This document shows, piece after piece, positions 27,200 to 34,513 of a stretch of DNA of 64,000 nucleotides (positions are counted from its first letter, which is position 1; the number at the start of each line of letters is the position of its first letter). The notes under the pieces are model-generated. The model ran no database searches. It saw only the letters and a list, made by a program, of their open reading frames with translations, and was not told the origin of the DNA. The DNA lies in assembly GCF_007644035.1 (NCBI RefSeq), contig NZ_VMTV02000577.1:62001-126000 (forward strand), written 5' to 3'. The DNA is from Vogesella mureinivorans. GTDB taxonomy: Bacteria; Pseudomonadota; Gammaproteobacteria; Burkholderiales; Chromobacteriaceae. The position numbers and the translations under genes were made by a program.

Positions 27200-28588
27200 A
27201 TGAGCAGAAGTTTTCAGAAAATCAAAGACCGCGAACAGGGCTTGCAACGCCGCCTGACCGCGGGGCAAATGAGCATGATCGCCATTGGCGGCGCTATCGG
27301 CACCGGCTTGTTTCTGGGTAGCAAGTTTGCTATCGGCTTTGCCGGCCCCAGTGTGCTGCTTAGCTACGCCATTGGCGGGTTGATTACCCTGCTGTTGATG
27401 GGGTGTCTGGCAGAAATGACCGTAGCGCACGCCACGTCGGGCTCGTTTGGTGCCTATGCCGAACACTATATCAGCCCGTTGGCGGGCTTCCTGGTGCGCT
27501 ATGCCTACTGGTCTGCGATTGTGCTGGCCGTGGGTACCGAGGTTACCGCTATCGCCGACTACATGGCGTACTGGTTTCCCGGGGTGCCATCGTGGTGGTG
27601 GATATCGTTGTTTTCCGGGGTGTTGATCCTGGTAAATGCCAGTAGCGTCAAAGCGTTTGGCGCGGTTGAGTACGGCTTTTCCAGTATCAAGATCGCCGCC
27701 ATTCTGGGCTTCATCTTGCTGGGTAGCGTAGTGGTGTGGGGCACTAACCGCCCCGAATTCGGCGTGCACCTGTATACCGCAGGCAGTGGCTTTTTACCGC
27801 ATGGCTGGTGGGGCATGTGGCTAGCCGTGATCATTTCTATCTTCAGTTACCTGAGTGTAGAAATGATTGCGGTAGCAGCAGGTGAGGCAGAAGACCCGGA
27901 GCGGGCGGTAAAGCAGGCCTTTCGCGCCACCATTGTCCGTTTGCTGGTGTTTTATCTACTATCGCTGGCGTTGATCCTGGCCATTGTGCCGTGGGAGCGC
28001 GTGGGCGAGGGTAGCAGCCCGTTTGTGACGGTGATGCAGGTGCTGGGCATACCTTACGCGGCAGATATTCTGAACTTTGTCGTGATCGTAGCGGCGTTGT
28101 CCGCCATGAATAGCCAGCTTTACATTACCACTCGCATGATGTTCAGCCTGGCCAGGGGGGGTGATGCACCGAAAGCGCTAGGCCGGGTCAACAGCCAGGG
28201 GGTACCGCTGAACGCGCTGATGCTGTCGTCCATTGGTATTGCCGTGGCCACGCTACTGTACGTGCTCTACCCGCAGGATGCCTTCATCCTGATGATTTCG
28301 CTGTCGATGTTTGGCGCCATGTTCACGTGGATGATGATTTTCCTCACGCACCTGTTTTTCCGCCGTCAATACGAAGCCGCCGGCAACTCGCCGCTGGCTT
28401 TCCGCATGAAGCTGTACCCGTTTACCAGCCTGCTGGGACTAGGGCTGATGCTGGCCACCATGGTGACGACGCTGTTTACCGACGAATTCAACATGACCTT
28501 GAAGTTCGGTCTGCCTTTTCTGGTGGTATTGATGTGCCTATACAGATTCGTACGCAAGCCGCATGCGTCCTACGACGATGCGATGTAA
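27200..28588 (+). CDS. Amino acid permease (APC superfamily)
   Basis: 462-residue inner-membrane transporter with about 12 hydrophobic segments, of the amino-acid/GABA permease (AAT) type. Hallmarks: LQRRLTAGQMSMIAIGGAIGTGLFLGS at the N-terminus, EYGFSSIKIAAILGFI, and SVEMIAVAAGEAEDPERAVKQAFR. The ATG at 27200 is preferred because TTGGAG lies 6 bases before it. It lies 118 bases after kynB, which suggests aromatic amino acids as cargo, but this is inference. No 10-mer motif falls in this gene or its neighbours. Confidence 0.88.
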   Translation: MSRSFQKIKDREQGLQRRLTAGQMSMIAIGGAIGTGLFLGSKFAIGFAGPSVLLSYAIGGLITLLLMGCLAEMTVAHATSGSFGAYAEHYISPLAGFLVRYAYWSAIVLAVGTEVTAIADYMAYWFPGVPSWWWISLFSGVLILVNASSVKAFGAVEYGFSSIKIAAILGFILLGSVVVWGTNRPEFGVHLYTAGSGFLPHGWWGMWLAVIISIFSYLSVEMIAVAAGEAEDPERAVKQAFRATIVRLLVFYLLSLALILAIVPWERVGEGSSPFVTVMQVLGIPYAADILNFVVIVAALSAMNSQLYITTRMMFSLARGGDAPKALGRVNSQGVPLNALMLSSIGIAVATLLYVLYPQDAFILMISLSMFGAMFTWMMIFLTHLFFRRQYEAAGNSPLAFRMKLYPFTSLLGLGLMLATMVTTLFTDEFNMTLKFGLPFLVVLMCLYRFVRKPHASYDDAM

Positions 28589-28619
28589 CGCAATACAAGA
28601 TTTTGTGTCGTAAGCCTTG

Positions 28620-28642
28620 CCCCGCGAAAGCGGGGTTTTTTT
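28620..28642 (+). terminator. Terminator after the permease gene
   Basis: Stem CCCCGC/GCGGGG with a GAAA tetraloop followed by seven T. Confidence 0.92.
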
Positions 28643-28823
28643 CATGTTAGCGGCGCCAAGCCTGTCGCGGCACGATGCCAAGCCGCCACCCGGGCGGCTT
28701 TGTGTTTGCCTGCTGCCGCAACAGGCTGGACAGCCACCATGCCAGCCGCTTACGATGGCCTATCCCCTGAGTCGGGGGAGCGTCGCTCGGACGGTTCCGG
28801 GCGCTTACGTTGAAAGGTTTCCC

Positions 28824-30032
28824 ATGTCGTCTACCGGCAAGCGCCGCTTTGCGCGCATCGATCGTCTCCCCCCTTACGTTTTCAACATCACCGCCGAACG
28901 CAAAATGGCCGCCCGCCGCCGTGGCGACGATATCGTCGACATGAGCATGGGCAACCCGGACGGGGCCACGCCGCCGCATATTGTGGCCAAACTCACCGAA
29001 GCCGCGCAGCGGCCCGACACCCACGGCTACTCGGCGTCCAAGGGCATACCGCGCCTGCGCCGCGCCATTGCACGCTGGTACCAGCAGCGCTACGCGGTGG
29101 ATATCGACCCGGACAGCGAAGCCATCGTCACCATCGGCTCCAAAGAAGGCCTGGCGCATCTGATGCTGGCCACGCTGGACCGTGGCGACACCGTGCTGGT
29201 GCCGGACCCGAGCTACCCCATCCATATCTATGGTGCGGTGATTGCCGGTGCCGATATCCGCAGCGTGCCGATGGCACCGGACGTGGACTTCTTTGCCGAG
29301 CTGGAAAAAACCATCCGTGGCAGCTACCCCAAGCCCAAGATGATCGTGATCGGCTTCCCGTCCAACCCCACCGCGCAGTGCGTGGAGCTGGACTTCTTCG
29401 AGCGCGTCATCGCGCTGGCCAAGAAGCACGACATCTTCGTGGTGCACGACCTGGCCTACGCCGACATCGTGTTCGACGGCTGGAAAGCGCCATCCATCAT
29501 GCAGGTGCCGAGGGCCAAGGACATTGCGGTGGAGTTCTTTACCCTGTCCAAAAGCTACAATATGGCCGGCTGGCGCATCGGCTTCATGGTGGGTAACCCC
29601 GACCTGGTAGCCGCGCTGGCGCGCATCAAGAGCTACCACGACTACGGCACTTTCACCCCGCTGCAGATTGCCGCCATCGCCGCGCTGGAAGGCGACCAGC
29701 AGTGCGTGCGCGACATCGCCGCCACCTACCAGAAGCGCCGCGACGTGCTGTACAAAGGGCTGATGGAGGCTGGCTGGCAGGTAGACCTGCCCAAGGCGTC
29801 GATGTACATCTGGGCGCGCATCCCCGAGCACTACCGCGCGCTGGGCTCGCTGGCGTTTGCCAACCTGCTGCTGGACAAGGCCAAGGTATCGGTGTCGCCC
29901 GGTGTGGGCTTTGGTGATTACGGCGACGAGTACGTGCGCTTTGCGCTGATCGAAAACGACAGCCGCATCCGCCAGGCCATCCGCGGCATCAAGACCATGT
30001 TCCGTGCCGACGGCCTGCTGCCGCCGGCTTGA
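28824..30032 (+). CDS. alaC: Alanine aminotransferase (AlaC-type)
   Basis: 402-residue class I/II PLP aminotransferase that makes alanine from pyruvate and glutamate. The start [20 protein letters not shown] and the segment [17 protein letters not shown] are typical of AlaC/YfdZ. The PLP lysine lies in [16 protein letters not shown], preceded by the substrate loop [24 protein letters not shown] precedes the ATG at 28824; the upstream open frame is not conserved. A 180-base leader with GC-rich hairpins precedes it. Confidence 0.92.
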   Translation: MSSTGKRRFARIDRLPPYVFNITAERKMAARRRGDDIVDMSMGNPDGATPPHIVAKLTEAAQRPDTHGYSASKGIPRLRRAIARWYQQRYAVDIDPDSEAIVTIGSKEGLAHLMLATLDRGDTVLVPDPSYPIHIYGAVIAGADIRSVPMAPDVDFFAELEKTIRGSYPKPKMIVIGFPSNPTAQCVELDFFERVIALAKKHDIFVVHDLAYADIVFDGWKAPSIMQVPRAKDIAVEFFTLSKSYNMAGWRIGFMVGNPDLVAALARIKSYHDYGTFTPLQIAAIAALEGDQQCVRDIAATYQKRRDVLYKGLMEAGWQVDLPKASMYIWARIPEHYRALGSLAFANLLLDKAKVSVSPGVGFGDYGDEYVRFALIENDSRIRQAIRGIKTMFRADGLLPPA

Positions 30033-30093
30033 GCTGGCGCCGCAGGGTGATGGCTGGGTAGGTGCAGCCAGTAAAACGCCAGCCCTGCGGGGT

Positions 30094-30129
30094 AATACCA
30101 GTCAGTTAACGCTGACTGGTATTTTTTTT
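30094..30129 (+). terminator. Terminator after alaC
   Basis: Stem AATACCAGTCAG/CTGACTGGTATT (12 bp) with a 6-base loop followed by a long T run. Confidence 0.93.
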
Positions 30130-30176
30130 GGCTAGGGGTTGTTTGCTAGTGTGTCCGCTATGCGGACGAGATTTAC

Positions 30177-30478
30177 ATGCCGGTTCCGCCCGTGACCGAG
30201 CGAGGCAAGCGCAGCGTCGCGAGGGAATAGGACGGGAAAGGGGGCGGGTTGCCGCCCCCTTTTATATCGCTGAGCAAATCAAAGATTTGCACGCAGACCC
30301 CGCAACCCGGGGCTGCTCGAAACCCCGGCCAAAATGGCACGCCCAGGCGCCGCCGAACTCGCCGCGTGCTAACGTCACGCGGCTCAAACAAATCGGCGTC
30401 TTGCGCGTGCGAATCTTCGATTCGCTCAGCACAACCCTGGGGCGCACCATTTTGACCGGCTCGCGCCAACGGGATGGG
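30177..30478 (+). repeat. Structured intergenic repeat, copy 2
   Basis: About 302 bases homologous to 4751-5047. It keeps the head ATGCCGGTTCCGCCCG, with a short insertion after it, and the GGGGGCGG hairpin (30237-30262). The local hairpins are GCAAATC-AAA-GATTTGC (30274-30290) and GCGAATC-TTC-GATTCGC (30409-30425), and the long arm 30328-30347 pairs with 30436-30455. The central hairpin of copy 1 (4911-4927) is replaced by CGCGTG-CTAACGT-CACGCG. Substitutions relative to copy 1 are compensated on the opposite arm (AAAAGGGC/CCCTTTT becomes AAAATGGC/CCATTTT). Confidence 0.85.
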
Positions 30479-30563
30479 CCGCTGCACTCACGTCCTCCCA
30501 CTTGATGGCCAAAGACATTCGCCTAACTGACTGGCATTAGCCTTTCTATGCGGCGTTGTCATG

Positions 30564-30583
30564 TGCGGCCAACGTTGGCCGCG
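30564..30583. repeat. Inverted pair of the 10-mer motif after the GFA gene
   Basis: TGCGGCCAAC at 30564-30573 abuts GTTGGCCGCG at 30574-30583, an 18-base palindromic core. It lies 4 bases after the stop of the minus-strand GFA gene, in the position of a terminator hairpin but without a T run. Confidence 0.9.
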
Positions 30584-30586
30584 AGC

Positions 30587-30988
30587 CTAGTCCTGGCGGT
30601 CGGCCGGGTGGTTGATGCCATCGAACACCGGGATGTCGCCCAGCAGGTAGGGGTTCACCCCGTCCAGGCAGCCGACGTTGTAGCCGTATTCGTCCGGGTG
30701 CGAGCGACGCTGGTGGTGGGTATAGATACCGCACACCGAGCAGAAGTAGTGTTTGGCAGTGTGGGTGTTGAACTGGTACAGCCGCAGCAAGTCGGCGCCC
30801 TGCACGATGCGGATGCCGTCCAATTTTACCGAGGCCACGATGGCGCCCTTGCGGCGGCAGATCGAGCAGTCGCAGCGGCGCGGTCGGTCGATGCCGTTGG
30901 GCAGCGTCAGCGCCAGTACTACACCGCCGCAGTGGCAGCGTGCGGTGTGTACCGGCTGGATCAGGGTATCGCCTACTTGCTTGATCAT
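30587..30988 (-). CDS. GFA-family (glutathione-dependent formaldehyde-activating-like) protein
   Basis: 133-residue zinc protein of the GFA/CENP-V fold. The cysteine pattern is complete: CHCGGVVL, CDCSICRRKGAIV and FCSVCGIYTHHQ. Family members include a reported glutathione-formaldehyde condensing enzyme, but most have unproven roles. The start is the ATG at 30988. It is followed on the same strand by an inverted 10-mer pair and lies downstream of ogt. Confidence 0.85.
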   Translation of the reverse strand: MIKQVGDTLIQPVHTARCHCGGVVLALTLPNGIDRPRRCDCSICRRKGAIVASVKLDGIRIVQGADLLRLYQFNTHTAKHYFCSVCGIYTHHQRRSHPDEYGYNVGCLDGVNPYLLGDIPVFDGINHPADRQD

Positions 30989-31024
30989 GCGGTTTGCTCC
31001 TGTTGCTAAAACGCCAGTATCGTC

Positions 31025-31044
31025 TGCGGCCAACGTTGGCCGCA
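31025..31044. repeat. Perfect 20-base inverted pair of the 10-mer motif
   Basis: TGCGGCCAAC (31025-31034) directly followed by GTTGGCCGCA (31035-31044). Both halves are exact, giving a perfect 20-base palindrome 4 bases after the ogt stop. Confidence 0.95.
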
Positions 31045-31047
31045 GGC

Positions 31048-31590
31048 TCAGAACAGCTGCGGCTGGGTGTCGCCAAAGCGGCTGCGCTGTTCGTGCGCCA
31101 GTAGCCAGGCCTTGCGTTGCAGGCCGCCGCCGTAGCCGGTGAGGCTGCCGTCTTTGCCGATAACACGGTGGCAGGGCACGATGATGGCCACGCGGTTGGC
31201 GCCGTTGGCACCAGCCACGGCGCGGATGGCGGCCGGCTTGCCCAGGCGGTCGGCCTGCTGCTGGTAGCTGGTTGTGTCGCCGTAGGGGATGGTTTGCAGT
31301 GCTTGCCACACTTGCTGCTGGAAGGCGGTGCCGGGCAGGTGCAGGGCTACGCCGAACTGTTGTCGCGTGCCGGCAAAATATTCGCCGATTTCGCTTTCGG
31401 CCTGGTGGGTGTGGTCGTTTTCGCCGGCCAGAATGCGGCTGCCCAGCAGGCGCTGCAGCTCGGCAAACTCGCGCTCGTTGCGCTGGCTTACGGCAAACTC
31501 CAGCAGGCATACGCCCTGTTCGCTGGCGCAGACAAACATGGGGCCCAGCGGGCTGTGAAAACGGTGTAGCAGCAGGGCAGGTGCGGTCAT
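31048..31590 (-). CDS. ogt: Methylated-DNA-[protein]-cysteine S-methyltransferase
   Basis: Direct repair of O6-alkylguanine by transfer to its own cysteine. 180 residues. The acceptor motif IIVPCHRVIG is intact and FQQQVWQALQTIPYGDTTSYQQQA is the helix-turn-helix that flips the base. The N-terminal ribonuclease-H-like domain (HRFHSPLGPMFVCASEQG) is present. A paralogue lacking the cysteine lies at 40215-40544. Confidence 0.94.
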   Translation of the reverse strand: MTAPALLLHRFHSPLGPMFVCASEQGVCLLEFAVSQRNEREFAELQRLLGSRILAGENDHTHQAESEIGEYFAGTRQQFGVALHLPGTAFQQQVWQALQTIPYGDTTSYQQQADRLGKPAAIRAVAGANGANRVAIIVPCHRVIGKDGSLTGYGGGLQRKAWLLAHEQRSRFGDTQPQLF

Positions 31591-31670
31591 GGCGATGGGC
31601 GGGCAGTCAAGGCAGGCGGCCAGTGTAACGCAGTGGCCGCCTGCCGTAGCCTGGTGCAGTGGCTAGGCGC

Positions 31671-32897
31671 TTATTTCAGCCGGCGCGGGTTGCTGTTGCC
31701 CCATACGGTGTACAGGTCGGCTAGCAGGGCGCCGTTAATGTCTTCCATTTCGGCCTGGGTGATGTCGGCGTTGCCTTGTTTGCCGAACAGCACCACTTCG
31801 TCACCCGGCTTTACGCCGGGAACGTCGGTAACGTCCACCATGGTGGTGTTCATCGAGACCTTGCCCACCACCGGCGCGCGCTGGCCGTTGATCAGCACAA
31901 AGCCCTTGTTGGTGAACACGCGGCGGTAGCCGTCGGAGTAGCCCATGGGCAGGTTGGCCAGCAGGCTGTCGCGTTTGAGGGTGTAGGTGCGGTCGTAGCC
32001 CACGGTATTGCCGGCCGGGTAGGCGTTGACGGCGGCCACGCGGGTTTTGAACGCCATCACGCGGCGGTATTCGGTGTAGCTGGGAATGGTGTCACCGTAG
32101 ATCAGGCCGCCGGGGCGCACCATGTCGAGGTGGCTTTCCGGCACCTCCAGCGTGGCGAAGGAGTTGGCCGCATGCAGCGTGAGCTTGCTGCGGTCCAGGC
32201 CGGCGGTGTCGATCAGCCACTGGCTTTGTTCCTTGAATGCGGCCAACCCTTTGCGCACGTCGGCGGCGTCTTCCACGGCAAAGTGGGTCATGATGCCCAC
32301 CAGCTGCAGGCCGGGCTGTTTCACCAGCGCCAGCGCGTCCTGGCGGCCTTGTTCGGTGCCCATTTCCAGCCCGTTGCGGCTCATGCCCGACGAGTTCAGG
32401 CCCAGGTGGATGCGCAGGGTGCGGCCCTGTTTTTGTGCCAGCTGGCCGGCGGCGCGGGCGTGCGCCAGGTTGCCTACCAGCTCTTCCATGTTGTAACGCA
32501 GTGCGCCGCGGATTTCGCCCAGCGTGGCGGTGCGCACGCGCATCAGCCGGCCTTTGAAGCCTTTTTCGCGCACGACGCGGGCTTCTTCATTGCTGGCTAC
32601 GCCAATACAGGGCACGCCGGTGGCGATGATGGACGGCACCAGCAGCGCGATGCCGTGGCCGTAGGCATCGGCTTTCATCACGGCGCAGATTTGCGATTTA
32701 CCGGCCAGGCGGGTTTGCAGCTGGCGGATATTGTGTTCGAAGGCGGCTTTGTCGATCTCGACCCAGGCGTTGCTGGCGGGGGCGGTGGCTTCGCTGCGTG
32801 CAGCGGTGGCGGCGTCCAGTAGCGGGGCGGCCAGGGCGGGCTGGCTGCCCAGCAGGGTGGCCAGGCTCAGGGCGAGCAGGGTACGGTGAAACGGCAT
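31671..32897 (-). CDS. Periplasmic broad-specificity amino-acid racemase (Alr family)
   Basis: 408-residue PLP racemase with an N-terminal signal peptide (MPFHRTLLALSLATLLGSQPALA), so it acts in the periplasm, unlike the housekeeping alanine racemase. The PLP lysine is in ICAVMKADAYGHG. PCIGVASNEEARVVREKG, LGLNSSGMSRNG, GYSDGYRRVF and the C-terminal NPRRLK match BsrV-type broad-spectrum racemases, which release non-canonical D-amino acids that modify peptidoglycan. It carries two 10-mer motifs (32163 and 32238). A single-gene unit. Confidence 0.88.
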   Translation of the reverse strand: MPFHRTLLALSLATLLGSQPALAAPLLDAATAARSEATAPASNAWVEIDKAAFEHNIRQLQTRLAGKSQICAVMKADAYGHGIALLVPSIIATGVPCIGVASNEEARVVREKGFKGRLMRVRTATLGEIRGALRYNMEELVGNLAHARAAGQLAQKQGRTLRIHLGLNSSGMSRNGLEMGTEQGRQDALALVKQPGLQLVGIMTHFAVEDAADVRKGLAAFKEQSQWLIDTAGLDRSKLTLHAANSFATLEVPESHLDMVRPGGLIYGDTIPSYTEYRRVMAFKTRVAAVNAYPAGNTVGYDRTYTLKRDSLLANLPMGYSDGYRRVFTNKGFVLINGQRAPVVGKVSMNTTMVDVTDVPGVKPGDEVVLFGKQGNADITQAEMEDINGALLADLYTVWGNSNPRRLK

Positions 32898-33154
32898 GCT
32901 TTCTCCTTTGTGGCGTCGCCGGCGCTTGTTTTGTGTGCGGCTGTCACAGCACTGTCATATTGGCGAGTTGCCATGCTATGTCATTTATGTTTTGTGTGCG
33001 TGCGATTAATGCGACATGGATTTATAGAAGATGACGTTTTTTGTATTAAATGTCATACAGTGTCGATACAAACTGGCTGCATTTCGCCGCGCCGGCTGCG
33101 CTAGCCTAGGTATGCCGGTACACGGTGTGCCGGCATGGCAAGGAGGTGCACGAT

Positions 33155-33394
33155 ATGAGTATTTCAGGCCTTTCTGCTGCCGGTTCTACCATTTACGGTG
33201 GCTTTAGCACCGTGGGGAGTGGGGCAGGCAAAATTGCGTCGGGGGTGACGGACATCGCCAGTGGTGTGGTGTCGGTTGCCAGTGGTGTCGCCAGCGGTGT
33301 GGAAGAAGCGGGCGATGCGGTAATGGAAGGTATTTCTTTAGGTGGTGAAGCCATTGCCAAGGCAATAGGCGGCACGATCGATACGCTGGTGTAA
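33155..33394 (+). CDS. Small Gly/Ser/Val-rich protein of unknown function
   Basis: 79 residues, almost without charge in the first half and acidic overall. A repeated core IASGV/VASGV runs at residues 28-48, with GxxxG-like spacing throughout, then a hydrophilic EEAGDAVMEG and a second apolar stretch ISLGGEAIAKAIGGTI. The gene has an unusually perfect Shine-Dalgarno (AAGGAGGTG, 8 bases before the ATG), pointing to strong translation. There is no signal peptide and no relative I can name. The repeats suggest an amphipathic helix that could insert in or lie on a membrane. It stands alone, 257 bases after the racemase start. Confidence 0.7.
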   Translation: MSISGLSAAGSTIYGGFSTVGSGAGKIASGVTDIASGVVSVASGVASGVEEAGDAVMEGISLGGEAIAKAIGGTIDTLV

Positions 33395-33626
33395 GGCACA
33401 GGCCGGGCATGAGCCTGCCCGGCCTGTGGTAGTTGAGCAGCAGGCAGTGCTGAGTTGTTATGTACTTGGGCCGGTATGGGCCTTGCAGCAAAAAGTGGGG
33501 CGGGCCCGGATAGGCACTGGCCATGTTCACGACATTTTTTGCCGCAGGGAAAATACCGGCTGTTTTTTTGCCGTTCCTTGCCTAAGCTCACTTTATGCGC
33601 CAGCGCACACGACAAGGAGACCGACT

Positions 33627-34451
33627 ATGCAAGTGGCAGAGCTGTTCGACAAAGCATCCGGCAAACTACCCATGGTACCCAAAGTGGTACAGGAGCTGAT
33701 TGCCAGCTTCAACGACAATAATGTGAACATGGATGATGTCGCCGACAAGGTGGCGCACGACCAGGTGTTGAGCGCGCGCGTGCTGCGCCTGGCCAACACG
33801 GCGCGCTTTGGCGGCAGCCGCAAGATAGGCTCGCTGGAAGACGCGGTGGTGATGCTGGGCTTTGATAACCTGCGGGTGCTGGTGATTGCCTCGGGTGTCA
33901 GTGGCGCCACGTCCAATATCCCCGGTTTTGACATGAAAAGCTTCTGGGGCCGCAGTTTCGAGATGGCCAATACCAGCAAGGCGCTCGCCAAGCTGGCGGG
34001 GCTGGAGCCGCAGCTGGGTTATACCTGTGGCCTGATGTCCAATATCGGCGAGCTGGTGTTGCACGTGGCCGAGCCGGAAAAAGCCGTGCAGATTGACCGT
34101 GTGGTAGATGGCGGTGCCGACCGCCTGGCCACCGAGCGCATGGTGCTGGGCATGGATCTGACCGAGGTGGGGGCGGAGCTGGCGCGGCGCTGGAGCTTTC
34201 CCGACGCCATTCAGGATGCGATCCGCAACCAGCATAATCTGGTGCCGCCGGCCGATGCCTCGCCTTACGCACTGCTGATCGGTTTGGCCTCGTATATCGT
34301 GGCGGGTTTTAACCGCGGCATGACCGAGCAGGACATGCTGGAAACGGTGCCGCAGCGGGTGGTATCGGCGCTGAATATCCCTGCCGAGCAGATGGAAGCG
34401 TCTATCGGCTACCTGAAAGAGATGAGTACGCAGATCGACAGCCTGCTATAG
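33627..34451 (+). CDS. HDOD-domain signalling protein
   Basis: 274 residues consisting of one HDOD domain (about 10-210), a degenerate HD phosphohydrolase fold used as a signalling module in bacteria. Typical segments: LPMVPKVVQELIASFND, VLSARVLRLANTARFGG, IGSLEDAVVMLGFDNLRVLVIA, GLMSNIGELVLH and WSFPDAIQDAIRNQHN. AAGGAGA lies just before the ATG at 33627. Members often act with c-di-GMP or chemotaxis proteins; the nearest c-di-GMP enzyme is at 36531. Confidence 0.9.
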   Translation: MQVAELFDKASGKLPMVPKVVQELIASFNDNNVNMDDVADKVAHDQVLSARVLRLANTARFGGSRKIGSLEDAVVMLGFDNLRVLVIASGVSGATSNIPGFDMKSFWGRSFEMANTSKALAKLAGLEPQLGYTCGLMSNIGELVLHVAEPEKAVQIDRVVDGGADRLATERMVLGMDLTEVGAELARRWSFPDAIQDAIRNQHNLVPPADASPYALLIGLASYIVAGFNRGMTEQDMLETVPQRVVSALNIPAEQMEASIGYLKEMSTQIDSLL

Positions 34452-34475
34452 GCAGCGATACGGCAGCACAAACAA

Positions 34476-34507
34476 CAAGGCCCCGCACTGCGGGGCCTTG
34501 TGCTTTA
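34476..34507. terminator. Terminator between HDOD and RNase II-like genes
   Basis: Stem CAAGGCCCCGC/GCGGGGCCTTG (11 bp) with an ACT loop. It separates convergent genes; the T tail on the plus strand is interrupted (TGCTTT). Confidence 0.82.
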
Positions 34508-34513
34508 GCGGCC

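Larger units (their letters stand above)
30033..30586. other. 554-base gene-free region holding a terminator and structured repeat copy 2
   Basis: Between alaC and the GFA gene there is a terminator (30094-30129), a small hairpin GTCCGC-TAT-GCGGAC, the second copy of the structured repeat (30177-30478), and the inverted 10-mer pair at 30564-30583. No coding sequence is supported. Confidence 0.85.

Noticed and set aside
28643-28823. Possible riboswitch in the alaC leader
   Set aside because: GC-rich hairpins are present, but no known aptamer pattern could be matched.
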